This document shows positions 1-11,298 of a stretch of DNA of 42,767 nucleotides, one piece after another. The stretch is from Allosphingosinicella sp. GTDB taxonomy: Bacteria; Pseudomonadota; Alphaproteobacteria; Sphingomonadales; Sphingomonadaceae. The stretch lies in NCBI GenBank assembly GCA_030447665.1, contig JAUJOJ010000019.1, forward strand, positions 9,637-52,403, given 5' to 3'. The notes below the pieces were generated by a model. The model saw only the letters and a list, made by a program, of their open reading frames with translations, did not search any database and was not told where the DNA came from. The position numbers and the translations under genes were made by a program. Positions within the stretch are counted from its first letter, which is position 1. The number at the start of each line of letters is the position of its first letter.

Positions 1-678
1 CATGTCGGCGTCAACCCGGAGCGGGAGGGCGACAAGATCTATAACGGCGCGATGGACAATGCCGGCGGCATCGCCACCATGCTGGAGGTGGCGCGCGCGA
101 TGGCCAGCGCGCCGAATCGGCCGCGCCGCTCGATCCTGTTCGCAGCGGTGACGGCCGAGGAGAAGGGGCTGCTCGGCGCCCAGTATCTGGCGAAGAACCC
201 GGTGGTGGGGAACGGCAAAGTGGTCGGCGTCGTCAACCTCGACATGCCGGTCCTGCTCTACGATTTCAAAGACGTCATCGCCTTCGGCGCGAACCATTCG
301 ACGCTCGGGCCGATCGTCGCTCGCGCGGGGCAGCGGATGGGCGTGGCCCTCTCCCCCGATCCGCTGCCGCAGGAAGGGCTCTTCACCCGCTCCGACCATT
401 ACCGCTTCGTCCAGGAGGGCATCCCCTCGGTCTTCCTGATGACGGGCTTTTCGGGCGAAGGCGGGCAGCGCTTCCGCGACTTCCTCGCCACGCATTATCA
501 CAAGCCGAGCGACCAGCTCGATCTGCCCTTCAACTGGGATGCCGGCGCCAAGTTCGCGCGGATCAATTATCTGATCGCGCGCGAGATCGCCGATGCTCCC
601 GAAGCGCCGAGATGGAACAGCGACAGCTTCTTCGGCCAGACGGTGGGAGCCGGAGCCGCGAACCCCCGGCGAAAATAG
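1..678 (+). CDS. M28 family metallopeptidase, C-terminal part (5' end outside window)
   Basis: The reading frame is open from the first base and ends at a TAG at 676-678, so only the last 225 residues are present. It is the catalytic half of a zinc-dependent aminopeptidase-like M28 domain. Visible candidate metal and catalytic residues, numbered from the window edge, are Asp19 in 'GAMDNAGG', Glu53-Glu54 in 'AEEKGLLG', Asp81 in 'NLDMP' and His167 in 'YHKPSD'. These match the D/E-E/D/H pattern of the family. Members usually carry an export signal and cleave N-terminal residues from peptides in the periplasm, but the N-terminus is missing here, so localisation is inferred. clpB follows 63 bases downstream with its own candidate promoter, so co-transcription is not required. 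Confidence 0.88.
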   Translation, partial: HVGVNPEREGDKIYNGAMDNAGGIATMLEVARAMASAPNRPRRSILFAAVTAEEKGLLGAQYLAKNPVVGNGKVVGVVNLDMPVLLYDFKDVIAFGANHSTLGPIVARAGQRMGVALSPDPLPQEGLFTRSDHYRFVQEGIPSVFLMTGFSGEGGQRFRDFLATHYHKPSDQLDLPFNWDAGAKFARINYLIAREIADAPEAPRWNSDSFFGQTVGAGAANPRRK

Positions 679-688
679 ACGAGAGGCT

Positions 689-716
689 CTTGTGTTGCAG
701 AAAGGCAACACTACAT
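689..716 (+). promoter_or_regulatory. Candidate heat-shock (sigma-32 type) promoter of clpB
   Basis: A CTTG at 689-692 is followed after 18 bases by CTACAT at 711-716. This resembles the alphaproteobacterial sigma-32 pattern (CTTG, 17-18 bases, C-rich TAT-like -10) and lies just upstream of clpB, a classic heat-shock gene. The spacer contains a small inverted repeat, TGTTGC / GCAACA, separated by six bases. Assignment rests on pattern and position only. Confidence 0.4.
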
Positions 717-741
717 CCCTCCCGAAAGGACAGGGGTTGAT

Positions 742-3346
<2,605 letters not shown>

Positions 3347-3350
3347 GGTC

Positions 3351-4720
3351 TTATGCAGGTGGCGCGACGTCGAAGGCGACGGAAAGGCGTTCGCCGCCCG
3401 CAAATGGCACGGTTCCGTGCCACATGATCGACGGGAAGAGAACGAGGCGGCCTGGCTTGGGCTCGATCATCCGAAGCGGCGACAGATCGAGGCCAAGCTC
3501 GGCGGGCGGCTGGCCGAGGGCCAGCCACCCGGCCGGAGCGGGCCCCATCAGCTCCTGGCTGGCAACGGACACGTAGAACGCTGAGCTGAGCCAACCCTGC
3601 GGGTGGATGTGGTTGGTGTGGTGCCCTGCACCCCTGAGCCTCACCGACCAAGAGCCGGCGAAGCGCACCGGGTGCGGGCGGTGGCGCAACACCGGATGCC
3701 GCCGGTCAATCGCGCCGAGGCTGCGGATGTGCCGTTCAACCGCGTCGACGATGCTGGCACGGAGGGCGCGGATCTCCGGGTCGGCCCTTGCGAACAGCGG
3801 CCCATCGGTCTGCGTCCCCCCGCGTACCGACTGGCCAATCGGGTAGCTTAGGCTATTATGGAGCGAACGGAGTCTGTCGGCGAGGGCGGACAGCTGGACG
3901 CCCTCTTCGAGTTCGTAGGTGCCGATCAGAGGCGCGGATCGCCTTCCAGCCATTCCCATCGTACATCGCCGATCAGCCGCCAGGCGAGCGCCAGATAGGG
4001 CCGGATCTGTTCGGCCTGCGAGTCCTCCACCAGACTCTCCCCAGCGCGCGCCGCTTCGTCGGGCGGTTGGCGCGGAGCAGGTGCCGTATGTACCATGGCG
4101 CGACACGAGCATCTTCCAGGACCTTCGCACGGGCAAACGCTATCCGGCCCTGTCGAGATCACCGGCCTCGGTGGCGCAGCATGGCGCGATGTCAAGCGCC
4201 AGGCTTCCTCCGGCTGAGCCTCGCCACCGCCTCTCGGCGCGTGGTACATTCCGGCTTGGATGCGCGATGAACGCCATCCACAACGCCTGGCTGCCGGGAT
4301 GTTGGCGGAGCGCGCGTAGCTTGCGCCGAATTCTTGGCTATGGCCCAGATGTCCACCGGAGGTCGCGAGTAGCGCCGGCCGCCCATTCGGGATTTTTCTG
4401 CAGCAGGGCATCCAGCTCGGCTATGGCCTCCACAGCCCGCCCTCAGCGGCCTGCGCTGCCGCCTCCCGCTGCGCCATTGTCGTGCACGGTCGAATAGAGC
4501 AACGGCGGGCCGGCCACCCTCCATGCAGACGCGCGCGTGCGTACATCCGATCGGCGGCGCTTGGATGAAGGCTTGAATTGCCGGATAAACGCCATCCCCA
4601 GCATATGGCTGCCGGGTTGCCCCGCGCGCGCTCGCAGCATAGCGCCAAGATCCGCGCTTCGGTTCCTAGCGTCCAGCGTCGGAGGCTCGCGAGCAGCGCA
4701 TGGCCTGCTGCCCACACCCT
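3351..4720 (-). pseudogene. Decayed TPR-2OG-Fe(II) oxygenase (unit A copy)
   Basis: The C-terminal oxygenase half (3351 to about 3930) is intact and closely resembles the end of the gene at 9523-11298. Shared stretches are 'YPIGQSVRGGTQT', 'RFAGSWSVRL', 'NHIHPQG' and 'LFPSIMWHGTVP'. Upstream of that, the sequence continues as TPR-like fragments in shifting frames ('LALAWRLIGDVRWEWL', 'AAGHALLASLRR') with several stops, so no continuous N-terminal half can be read. Decay involves many changes and an internal duplication rather than single indels, so it is a true pseudogene. It is convergent with clpB (stops four bases apart) and lies downstream of the receptor at 4860-7862, separated by a terminator. 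I infer it is the duplicate of the TPR-2OG gene in unit B, in inverted orientation. Confidence 0.8.
4267..4712. repeat. Imperfect tandem duplication inside the 2OG pseudogene
   Basis: About 4267-4390 and 4583-4712 are diverged copies of one segment, some 315 bases apart. Both contain an AACGCCATCC core followed by TGGCTGCCGGG, and both end in a GGAGG-TCGCGAG-AGCGC block. On the minus strand each copy encodes a TPR-like 'WAAG...L..LR' motif. The rest of the pseudogene is not repeated. Confidence 0.6.
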
Positions 4721-4795
4721 GCCGGCGTTGCAGGATTCGGGTTCATGGCGCCTCTGTATGCCCCTCGTGGCGCGTTTAGAAGCCGCCCCGTTTGC

Positions 4796-4830
4796 GGAAA
4801 AACAATGGGGCGGACCAGAAGGCCCGCCCC
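4796..4830 (-). terminator. Rho-independent terminator after TonB receptor A
   Basis: On the minus strand a GC-rich stem (GGGGCGGGCC / GGTCCGCCCC, loop TTCT) is followed by ATTGTTTTT. It lies 30 bases beyond the receptor stop codon and would separate the receptor transcript from the decayed oxygenase downstream. Confidence 0.85.
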
Positions 4831-4859
4831 AGTAGTTTCAGTTGCCCTGCCGATCTTTA

Positions 4860-7800
4860 TTAGAAGCGCAGGTTCACGGCCACCGTGTAGCGGCGGCCCA
4901 GCGGATCGTAGACGCTCGGATATGTGTTGCCGCTGTTGAACGCGGTTGTGCCGATCGTATTCCCCACGTCCGGCGGATCCTTGTCGAACAGGTTCTGCAC
5001 GACAATCGTCATGCGCATATTCTCCGACACCTCTTGCTGGAAAGCCAGATCGAAGAAGTTGTAGGCCGGAATTGAGCGATAGGCACCCACAACGGTGGCC
5101 GGGTCGGACGACCCAAAGCTTCCCACCGTGCCCGGAGCCGGAGGTGTCGAGGCGTTCGGGCCGGTACGGGGCTCGAACCGCGTGGAGCTGATGTACCGCC
5201 ACGCCAGGGAAATGTCGCTCTCACCGAAGCCGAGGGTCGTACGCACGTTTGCGCTGTACCGCGGCAGCGGCGGATCGCACGAGACGCTGTAAAAGCCGAC
5301 GCATTCGCGGATGAACGCGCTTGGGGTCGCCTGGAAGCGGCTTTTCCTGGTGTGGTTGCCGTTGGCGCTTAGCCGCAGGCGGGCGAAGCCAAGATCCCGG
5401 GTATAGCCGAGCGTGGCGTCGAATCCTTCAGTATGCAGGCGGCCGAGGTTGGAGGAGGCGAGGAGAACGCCTTGGGCTTCAGCAGCACCGCCGCTCAGGC
5501 CGCCGGTGAACGGGTTGCGCCGGATCGACTGGCACCGCGGGTCCTGCGGGTTACTTTGGCCGAAGCAGCCGTTCAGAATATCAGACACCGTCGGCGACGA
5601 GATGGCCTCGCGAACTTTGATCCGGTAGTAGTCGAACGTCACGGCGAGCCCCGGAACAATGCTCTGCGGCTGGAACACGACGCCCGCGGTGATGGTGGTC
5701 GCCACTTCAGGATCGAGGTTGGGATTGCCACTGACGGTCACGTTGATCTGCCCGGCGATCGGCGCAGGCACGTTCCCGAGCTGCGCGGCCGGAAGGCCGA
5801 CAGCTGCCAACTGCGCCCTGCAGAGCGCTTCATTGTTGGGGCCACGCGCGCGAACGGCGGCGAGACTGCCCTGGCACGGATCAACCGCCAGGTTGTTGAG
5901 CACGGTATTCTGCGGCGAGAACAACTCGGTAAGGTTTGGAGCACGGACGGCTCGCGAGTAGACGCCGCGGAACTTGATGTCCCGGATCGGGCTGTAGCTG
6001 CCGCCCACCTTATACGTAAAGCTCCCGCCAGAGGTCGAATAATCTGAGTAGCGCGCGCCGGCTTCAACGGTCAAATTGTGGAAAAAGGGGCGGTCCTCGA
6101 TCAGCGGGATCACGACTTCGGTGAAAGCCTCCTTTACGTCGAACTCACCCTCGACCGCTGTGAAGGCGCCGCCAGCACCGAGCACGGCGCCAGGTGTAGA
6201 CGACGGAAGATCGCCACGCTGCGAGCCAGCGACACGGCGGTATTCGGCGCCGACTGCGATACCAATCCCTTCATTGGCCAGCGGGCTGGCAATGCCTAGA
6301 TCCCCTTCGATCACCGCCTGCGCAGCACCAAGCTCGGTATTCTGAAACGTGTTCGTGGTGACGTTTATGAAATCGAAGGCCTCCCGCTGGAGACTTCCCT
6401 GGGGGCCAAAGATGTTGATTGGGACGCAACCGGGATCCGACCCAGCCGGGCAATTACGGATCGACTGCTGGAATCGGGATTGAAGACCCTGGTTTTGCGA
6501 CTGGTTGATGCGCTGCGACTCACCATATTGAGCGCTGATATTCCAGTTGAGTGCTTCCGTCAGCGCACCGCGAAGGCCGGCCACCACTTGGAAGGTGTTG
6601 GTGTTGAACTGAGTCAGGCGCGGCCCCGCCTCAACGAAGCGCCGCGGGATGAGCGCGGTGATCTCAGTGCCCGCAGCAATGGCCGCAGCGCAGTTCGTGC
6701 CCGCGGGAAGGTTCCTTGCCGCGATCGCGCCTTCGCACAGCTGCTGACGCATCGTCGGCGTGAGGAATTGGTTGTTCAGCGGAAGCCGAAAGGAACTGAA
6801 GAAATTGGAGCCCGGTGCGATCTGCTGAAGAACCTGGCTGCGGGTAAAGAAACCTTCGGTATAAACTTCAATGCTTTCGCTGACCTCGTACCGCGCCTGA
6901 CTGAATATGCTGTAGCGGTCCAACGGGGTCTGGAAGACGTTCAGCGGGTTGAAGTTGAAGTTGTTCAGGACACCGCGTTCGAAGGCAGTTCCCGCTTGAT
7001 TGATCCGCCCCACGAAGGGGAAGAAGATGCTAGCCGGAGCCGCGGCCGACGAGCCCTGCTCGACACCGACCTGCAGCGTGTCGCACTGTCCGGCCGTAAC
7101 CTGGGCGGTGGTGCAGGTCGAGGCACGGCTCACCGTGCCGATCGCACGATTGCCCTGGAGCACCGGATCTGTCTTCGTGTAGCTGACGCTGAAGACGGCG
7201 TTGCCGCGGCCGTCGTCGAAGTTCGCGCCCGTGGTGAGGTCGATCCGCCGGTTGGCGCCGTCGCCTCGCTCCGTGATGCCGTAATTGGCGTTGATATCGA
7301 AGCCGGCGAAGTTGCGACGGGTGATGAAGTTCACAACGCCCGCGACCGCGTCCGCGCCGTACGCGCTCGAGGCGCCGCCGGTGAAGACATCCGTCCGCTC
7401 GAGAAGCGCGACCGGAATGATGTTGAGGTCAACGACCCCGCCGAGGGTTGCCGGTACGATCCGGCGCTCGTTAAGCAGGATCAGATTGCGATTGGTGCCA
7501 AGCCCGCGCAGGTTCAAAGTGGCCGAGCCGTTGGCACCATTGTTCACGGTCGGGTTGGTGCCAGGCACGCTGCCCGGAAGGTCGCGCAGGAATTCTTCGG
7601 CGGAGGTCGGCTGCGTGAGCGAGATTTCCTCAGCGTCAATGACCGAGACGGGGCTCGACTGCTCCAGGTTCGGACGCGAGATGCGCGAACCGGTGACGAC
7701 GATATCGCCCGCGTCCGCACCCGGAGCCTCCTCCGCAAGATCCGGTTGCGCTTCGACCGGCTGCGCCGCCGACTGCTGCGCAAAAGCGGGTGTCGAAAAC

Positions 7801-7862
7801 ACGGTCATGCCGGCAATCACGGTCGATGCCAGCAGCGTATCCTTGAATCTTCTCTTAGACAT
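4860..7862 (-). CDS. TonB-dependent outer-membrane receptor A
   Basis: A 1000-residue outer-membrane transporter that takes up a ligand using energy from TonB-ExbBD. The start chosen is ATG 7862 ('MSKRRFKDTL'), 33 bases inside the longest frame, because AAGGGGA lies just upstream and a signal peptide follows directly (likely cleavage after 'TPAFA', residue 28). 'GDIVVTG' at 52-58 is a TonB-box-like segment, the plug spans about 60-190 ('VFTGGASSAYGADAVAGV'), and the beta-barrel ends in a terminal Phe. Several paired cysteines occur in predicted loops, for example 'NCPAGSDPGC' and 'GCFGQSNPQDPRC'. It is homologous to receptor B at 13420-16395 and is the only large intact gene of unit A. Receptors of this class often sit beside TPR, 2OG or sulfotransferase genes, but the ligand cannot be deduced. 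Confidence 0.95.
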   Translation of the reverse strand: MSKRRFKDTLLASTVIAGMTVFSTPAFAQQSAAQPVEAQPDLAEEAPGADAGDIVVTGSRISRPNLEQSSPVSVIDAEEISLTQPTSAEEFLRDLPGSVPGTNPTVNNGANGSATLNLRGLGTNRNLILLNERRIVPATLGGVVDLNIIPVALLERTDVFTGGASSAYGADAVAGVVNFITRRNFAGFDINANYGITERGDGANRRIDLTTGANFDDGRGNAVFSVSYTKTDPVLQGNRAIGTVSRASTCTTAQVTAGQCDTLQVGVEQGSSAAAPASIFFPFVGRINQAGTAFERGVLNNFNFNPLNVFQTPLDRYSIFSQARYEVSESIEVYTEGFFTRSQVLQQIAPGSNFFSSFRLPLNNQFLTPTMRQQLCEGAIAARNLPAGTNCAAAIAAGTEITALIPRRFVEAGPRLTQFNTNTFQVVAGLRGALTEALNWNISAQYGESQRINQSQNQGLQSRFQQSIRNCPAGSDPGCVPINIFGPQGSLQREAFDFINVTTNTFQNTELGAAQAVIEGDLGIASPLANEGIGIAVGAEYRRVAGSQRGDLPSSTPGAVLGAGGAFTAVEGEFDVKEAFTEVVIPLIEDRPFFHNLTVEAGARYSDYSTSGGSFTYKVGGSYSPIRDIKFRGVYSRAVRAPNLTELFSPQNTVLNNLAVDPCQGSLAAVRARGPNNEALCRAQLAAVGLPAAQLGNVPAPIAGQINVTVSGNPNLDPEVATTITAGVVFQPQSIVPGLAVTFDYYRIKVREAISSPTVSDILNGCFGQSNPQDPRCQSIRRNPFTGGLSGGAAEAQGVLLASSNLGRLHTEGFDATLGYTRDLGFARLRLSANGNHTRKSRFQATPSAFIRECVGFYSVSCDPPLPRYSANVRTTLGFGESDISLAWRYISSTRFEPRTGPNASTPPAPGTVGSFGSSDPATVVGAYRSIPAYNFFDLAFQQEVSENMRMTIVVQNLFDKDPPDVGNTIGTTAFNSGNTYPSVYDPLGRRYTVAVNLRF

Positions 7863-8071
7863 TTGAGTCCCCTTGATCTGGCGCGGCCGCGCCATTCATC
7901 TGTAATCGGTCGCCGGTTTTCCGGTCTCAAGCGCCTCTGTGTAGGAAAATCCCCCACGCCACGCAATCGCCGCGCCACGAATTGACGGGTATGTTGCAAC
8001 TCGAACACATATCATTCAGGCGCCAGCCGTGCCATTTTCGGCGGCAATCACGAGACTCATGGGAGCCGGAA

Positions 8072-8593
8072 ATGTCGTTCAAATTGATCGCGGCTGCCTG
8101 CCTGGCCGTTGCCGGAGCGGCGGCGGTCGAGGCGAGGAGAGGGCGCCGCAGTCGCCGCTGGTCGAGGCGCTCGCGCGCTGCAAGGCGCAGGCGGAGGACG
8201 CCGCGCGGTTGCGCTGCTACGAGGCTGCGGCCGGGGCGCTCACCGCCGCGGCCGCCCAGGGCGAGGTGGTGGTCGTAAACCAGCGAGACCTTAAGACGGC
8301 GCGGCGGTCGCTGTTCGGCTTCAGCCTCCCAGGGGTGCCGTTCTTCGGCGGCGATGACAGTCAGGATAAGGAGCAGAACGAGGTGGGTCGAAGGTGCGGG
8401 CGGCGGAGATGCTCGCAGACGGCAAGTGGCTCGTCATCCTCGACACCGGCGCCACATGGCAGACCACCGAAGCGACGAGGGGAGAGCCGCGCCCAAGCGA
8501 GGGGAGATCGTGCGGATCAAGAAGGGAGCTCTTGGAAGCTACGTTTTTTCAGTGGAGGGCGGCCGCAAGCATAGGGCCATGCGGCTCCGCTGA
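8072..8593 (+). pseudogene. Frameshifted paralogue of the secreted 'RLACYD' protein (unit A copy)
   Basis: Read across three frame changes, this region matches the intact protein at 18579-19100 over its whole length. The order is a signal peptide from ATG 8072 ('MSFKLIAAACLAVAGAAA'), 'LVEALARCKAQAEDAARLRC', 'ARRSLFGFSLPGVPFFGGDD', then 'ADGKWLVILDTGATWQ', and finally 'IVRIKKGALGSYVFSV'. Frame changes fall near 8130-8140, 8380-8393 and 8490-8500. It keeps the same strand and the same place, between the TonB receptor and xseA sequence, as its paralogue in unit B. I call it a pseudogene because it has three breaks and its sequence has diverged. Sequencing error could explain individual breaks but hardly all of them. 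Confidence 0.75.
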
Positions 8594-8642
8594 ACGGAGC
8601 TCCTCCGACTGTTGCTGAGGGCACAGACCCGGGCGCCCGAGG

Positions 8643-8900
8643 CTAGCTCCGAGGCGCTCCGGCAGTGGCGCGGGTCAAATAATCTTGAACACCGTCACGA
8701 GTGCCATTCTGGAGCTTCACCCACTCGCGCTTCGTCATGCAAATCCGCTCCTTCCGCACCCGCGATCCGACCACGTTGTAGCGCCTGCAGACGACACTCT
8801 CCATGTCGGACGGTTCCTTCACCGAAGGCATTGGAGCCATGGAAGGGGCGGGAGTGGAAAAAGAGGCTAGAATGATGATGGACAAAGTAAAGCTTCGCAT
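8643..8900 (-). CDS. Small secreted cysteine-containing protein, unknown function
   Basis: An 85-residue protein starting at ATG 8900 with GAGGAG seven bases upstream. That strong site is why this start was preferred over one 39 bases earlier. Residues 1 to about 20 form a signal peptide ('MRSFTLSIIILASFSTPAPS'). The mature part contains a paired-cysteine segment 'VCRRYNVVGSRVRKERICMT' followed by 'KREWVKLQNG'. A Cys, about 15 residues, Cys, then 'T..EW' layout is familiar from small exported proteins of sphingomonads whose function is unknown. It lies between the broken 'RLACYD' gene and the xseA remnant and is one of only two intact genes in unit A. The similarity statement is from memory of the family pattern. 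Confidence 0.7.
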   Translation of the reverse strand: MRSFTLSIIILASFSTPAPSMAPMPSVKEPSDMESVVCRRYNVVGSRVRKERICMTKREWVKLQNGTRDGVQDYLTRATAGAPRS

Positions 8901-9063
8901 CCTGAGGCTCCTCGTGGGCAACGAGCAACTCGCACCCATCCCGCCGGCTGCACATTAAGCCGCCGGCGCGGCGACTAAAGCAGCGAACCTGCTATCATCT
9001 CGCCGGTCGCTGATCAATATATCCGACGACAGCGGCGGCCGCGAAACCGTATCACAGCGTCTT

Positions 9064-9165
9064 GCCGGCGATGCGCGCCAAGCTCTCCAAGCTCCGCCGA
9101 CCGTGAGAAGCGCTGGACGAGAGCCGGAGCCAGCCTGACTGCGCCGAGACGATCCGCGCTTCGCC
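9064..9165 (-). pseudogene. xseA remnant at the duplication junction
   Basis: This stretch matches the interior of xseA at about 19650-19757 in the same orientation. The best part is a run around 9130-9165 (CCAGCCTGACTGCGCCGAG, then ATCCGCGCTTCGCC), where the reference differs at only a few bases. Similarity fades leftward and is not visible before about 9064. At 9166-9170 there are five unassigned bases, and clpB sequence begins at 9171. The fragment is too short to code for anything useful. Confidence 0.75.
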
Positions 9166-9170
9166 CGACT

Positions 9171-9506
9171 ATCCTGTTTCACCGCCTGGGCCAGGAGCAT
9201 ATGGGGCCGATCGTCGACATCCAGGTCGAGCGGGTGCAGAAGCTGCTCACCGACGGCAAGATCCGGCTGGAGCTCAGCGACGGCGCGCGCGCCTGGCTCG
9301 GCCGCGTCGGCTACGATCCGGTTTACGGCGCGCGCCCACTTAAAAGGGCCGTGCAGAAATATCTGCAGGATCCGCTTGCGGACGCCATCCTGCGCGGTGA
9401 GATTCCGGACGGCGCGGCGGTGCAGGTCGAGGAGGGCGAGGGCAGACTGGTGCTTCGAAGTGGCGTGGATCTCAGCGAGCCATCGGGTAGACAGGAAGCG
9501 GCTTAG
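9171..9506 (+). pseudogene. clpB 3' fragment at the start of unit B
   Basis: From ATCCTGTT at 9171 the sequence is a close copy of clpB 3023-3346. It encodes the D2 small subdomain ('[20 protein letters not shown]', '[20 protein letters not shown]') and ends in a TAG at 9504-9506. The frame stays open with no frameshift, and conservation is high except in the last 25 or so codons, where the tail becomes 'GVDLSEPSGRQEAA'. There is no clpB start. The first in-frame ATG is at 9201 with no clear ribosome-binding site. I read it as a leftover of the tandem duplication. The stop is 16 bases before the TPR-2OG start, so it may form that gene's leader. Confidence 0.85.
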
Positions 9507-9522
9507 TCGCCATCGTCTGCGC

Positions 9523-11298
9523 ATGCAGGCACTCGACGTAAACGCCCTATTCGCGCGCGCCGAGCAGGCCTTCGCCGCTGGCCGGCTGGAGCAGGCTGAA
9601 GCCCATCTCGCGCAGGTGCAGCGTCTCGCCGGCGACCACCCGGCGGTGCTGCACCTACTGGCACTGGTCGAAAAGAAGCTGGGCAAGACGGAGAGCGCGC
9701 GCTCGGCGTTTGCCAAAGCGCTTCGGCTCGACCCGCGAAACGCCGAAATCGCGACCAATGCCGGCAACTTCTACAGCGGCTGCGCGAACTACGAAGCTGG
9801 CCTCGCGGCTTATGAGCAGGCCTTGGCGGTTAAGCCGGCCCACCTTCCCGCGATGCGCGGGCGGGCGCTTTGCCTCGCGCGGCTAGGCCGCACCCAGGAA
9901 GCCCGCGCCACCTATCATCGGGCTGTCGGCTTGGCTCCGAAGGACGCGAAGGCCTGGATCGCGCTTGGCGCGCTCGAGCGGAACGAAGGCGATCTCCAAG
10001 CGGCGGGCAACTCATTCGATCGGGCGCTGGCACTCGCTCCGGCGGCTCCGCCCGCCGTTCACGGCCGGGCACGCGTGGCGCTGGAGCGTGGCGAGAAGGA
10101 CGCCGCCCGCCGCTTCACGGAAGCCGAGCGCCTGCTCCCGGAGGATCCGCAGGTGGCGCTCGGCGCGGCAGAGGCGGCCCTGGCGCTGGGGAGGGAAGAG
10201 GCATTACGGAAGTTTGAGACGGTGATTGCCCGGTTCCCGGGCTGGGCAGAGCCGCACGCTGCCTTGGCGCGGCTTCGGTGGGAGACCGGCGAGCACGAGA
10301 CATTCACGGCGAGCCTGGAGGCTGCGCTGAGCGAACAGCCGGCGAATGCGGAGCTCTGGTCCACTCTCATCACTACCCTCAGCGGAGTCGATCGGCACAT
10401 CGACGCGGCTGATGCCGCCGCCCGGGCGCGGGCCTCGCTTGGCGAGGATCCGCGGTTCCTGCTCCTTGAGGCAGCCAATGCGAGCGAGGGTGGCGACCTT
10501 CACCGTGCCGACAGGCTGTTCGCGCGGCTGCCAAACCTGGACGGCGCCATCGTCGCCGAGGCGCGCCACCGGCTGAAGATCAGTGATCCCGACCGGGCGG
10601 AAACGCTGCTGGAAAGGGCGCTCCAGCAAGAGCCGGAAAATGTCGCAGCCTGGGCTTTGACCGGCCTTGCCTGGCGATTGAAGGGAGATCAGCGCGCAGA
10701 CTGGCTTTACCGGCAGGAGAGCGTCGTCGGATTGTGCCAGCTCGATATTACCGATGGCGAGTTGGAGACCCTCGCCGGCGACGTCGCGAAGCTGCATCAT
10801 GCAAGCAGCTTCCCGATCGGCCAGTCGCTTCGCGGCGGCACTCAGACGCGTGGGCGGCTGTTCGAACGGGCAGAGGAACCGATGGCGCGGCTTCGTAGCA
10901 TCATCATGGGCGCCGTCCGCGCCCACTGGCAAAGGCTTCCGGCGGGCGATCCGGCTCATCCCTTGCTTCGCCACCGGAACGAGACGCCACGCTTTGCCGG
11001 CTCCTGGTCGGTTCGGCTCACCGACGGCGGCTTTCACGTTGCACACATCCATCCGTTGGGTCTGCTTTCCTCGGCCTGCTATCTACGTCTGCCGCCAGCC
11101 GCGCCCGGGGCTGGCCGGGCCGGCTGGCTGGAACTCGGCGGGGCGCCTGCGGACATGGAGCTGGGCCTGCCGCCGCTACTGACAGTCGAACCGCGGCCGG
11201 GTCGGCTCGCCTTGTTTCCCAGCTACATGTTCCACGGCACTGTGCCCGTGGAGGCAGGCGAGCGCCTCAGCGTCGCCTTCGACATCGTGGCACGATGA
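9523..11298 (+). CDS. TPR-repeat putative 2OG-Fe(II) oxygenase (unit B copy)
   Basis: A 591-residue cytoplasmic protein with no signal peptide. Residues 1 to about 330 are tetratricopeptide repeats ('AFAKALRLDPRNAEIATNAG', 'YEQALAVKPAHLPAMRGRA'), likely a partner- or substrate-binding solenoid. About 400-591 is a putative 2OG-Fe(II) oxygenase domain of the PF13759 type. Candidate metal ligands are H508 and H510 in 'HIHP' and H571 in 'SYMFHGTVP', with R581 in 'GERLSVAF' a candidate 2-oxoglutarate anchor. Note H-x-H where canonical enzymes have H-x-D/E. ATG 9523 starts where TPR homology begins. The recognisable upstream frame belongs to the clpB fragment, and the only purine-rich site (AGGAAG) is distant. 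The stop overlaps the next gene's start (ATGA), so the two are probably translationally coupled. The substrate is unknown. Confidence 0.88.
   Translation: MQALDVNALFARAEQAFAAGRLEQAEAHLAQVQRLAGDHPAVLHLLALVEKKLGKTESARSAFAKALRLDPRNAEIATNAGNFYSGCANYEAGLAAYEQALAVKPAHLPAMRGRALCLARLGRTQEARATYHRAVGLAPKDAKAWIALGALERNEGDLQAAGNSFDRALALAPAAPPAVHGRARVALERGEKDAARRFTEAERLLPEDPQVALGAAEAALALGREEALRKFETVIARFPGWAEPHAALARLRWETGEHETFTASLEAALSEQPANAELWSTLITTLSGVDRHIDAADAAARARASLGEDPRFLLLEAANASEGGDLHRADRLFARLPNLDGAIVAEARHRLKISDPDRAETLLERALQQEPENVAAWALTGLAWRLKGDQRADWLYRQESVVGLCQLDITDGELETLAGDVAKLHHASSFPIGQSLRGGTQTRGRLFERAEEPMARLRSIIMGAVRAHWQRLPAGDPAHPLLRHRNETPRFAGSWSVRLTDGGFHVAHIHPLGLLSSACYLRLPPAAPGAGRAGWLELGGAPADMELGLPPLLTVEPRPGRLALFPSYMFHGTVPVEAGERLSVAFDIVAR

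Noticed and set aside
6480..7985. A 501-codon plus-strand open frame opposite TonB receptor A
   Set aside because: The receptor has a signal peptide, plug and barrel on the minus strand. The plus-strand frame is compositional noise.
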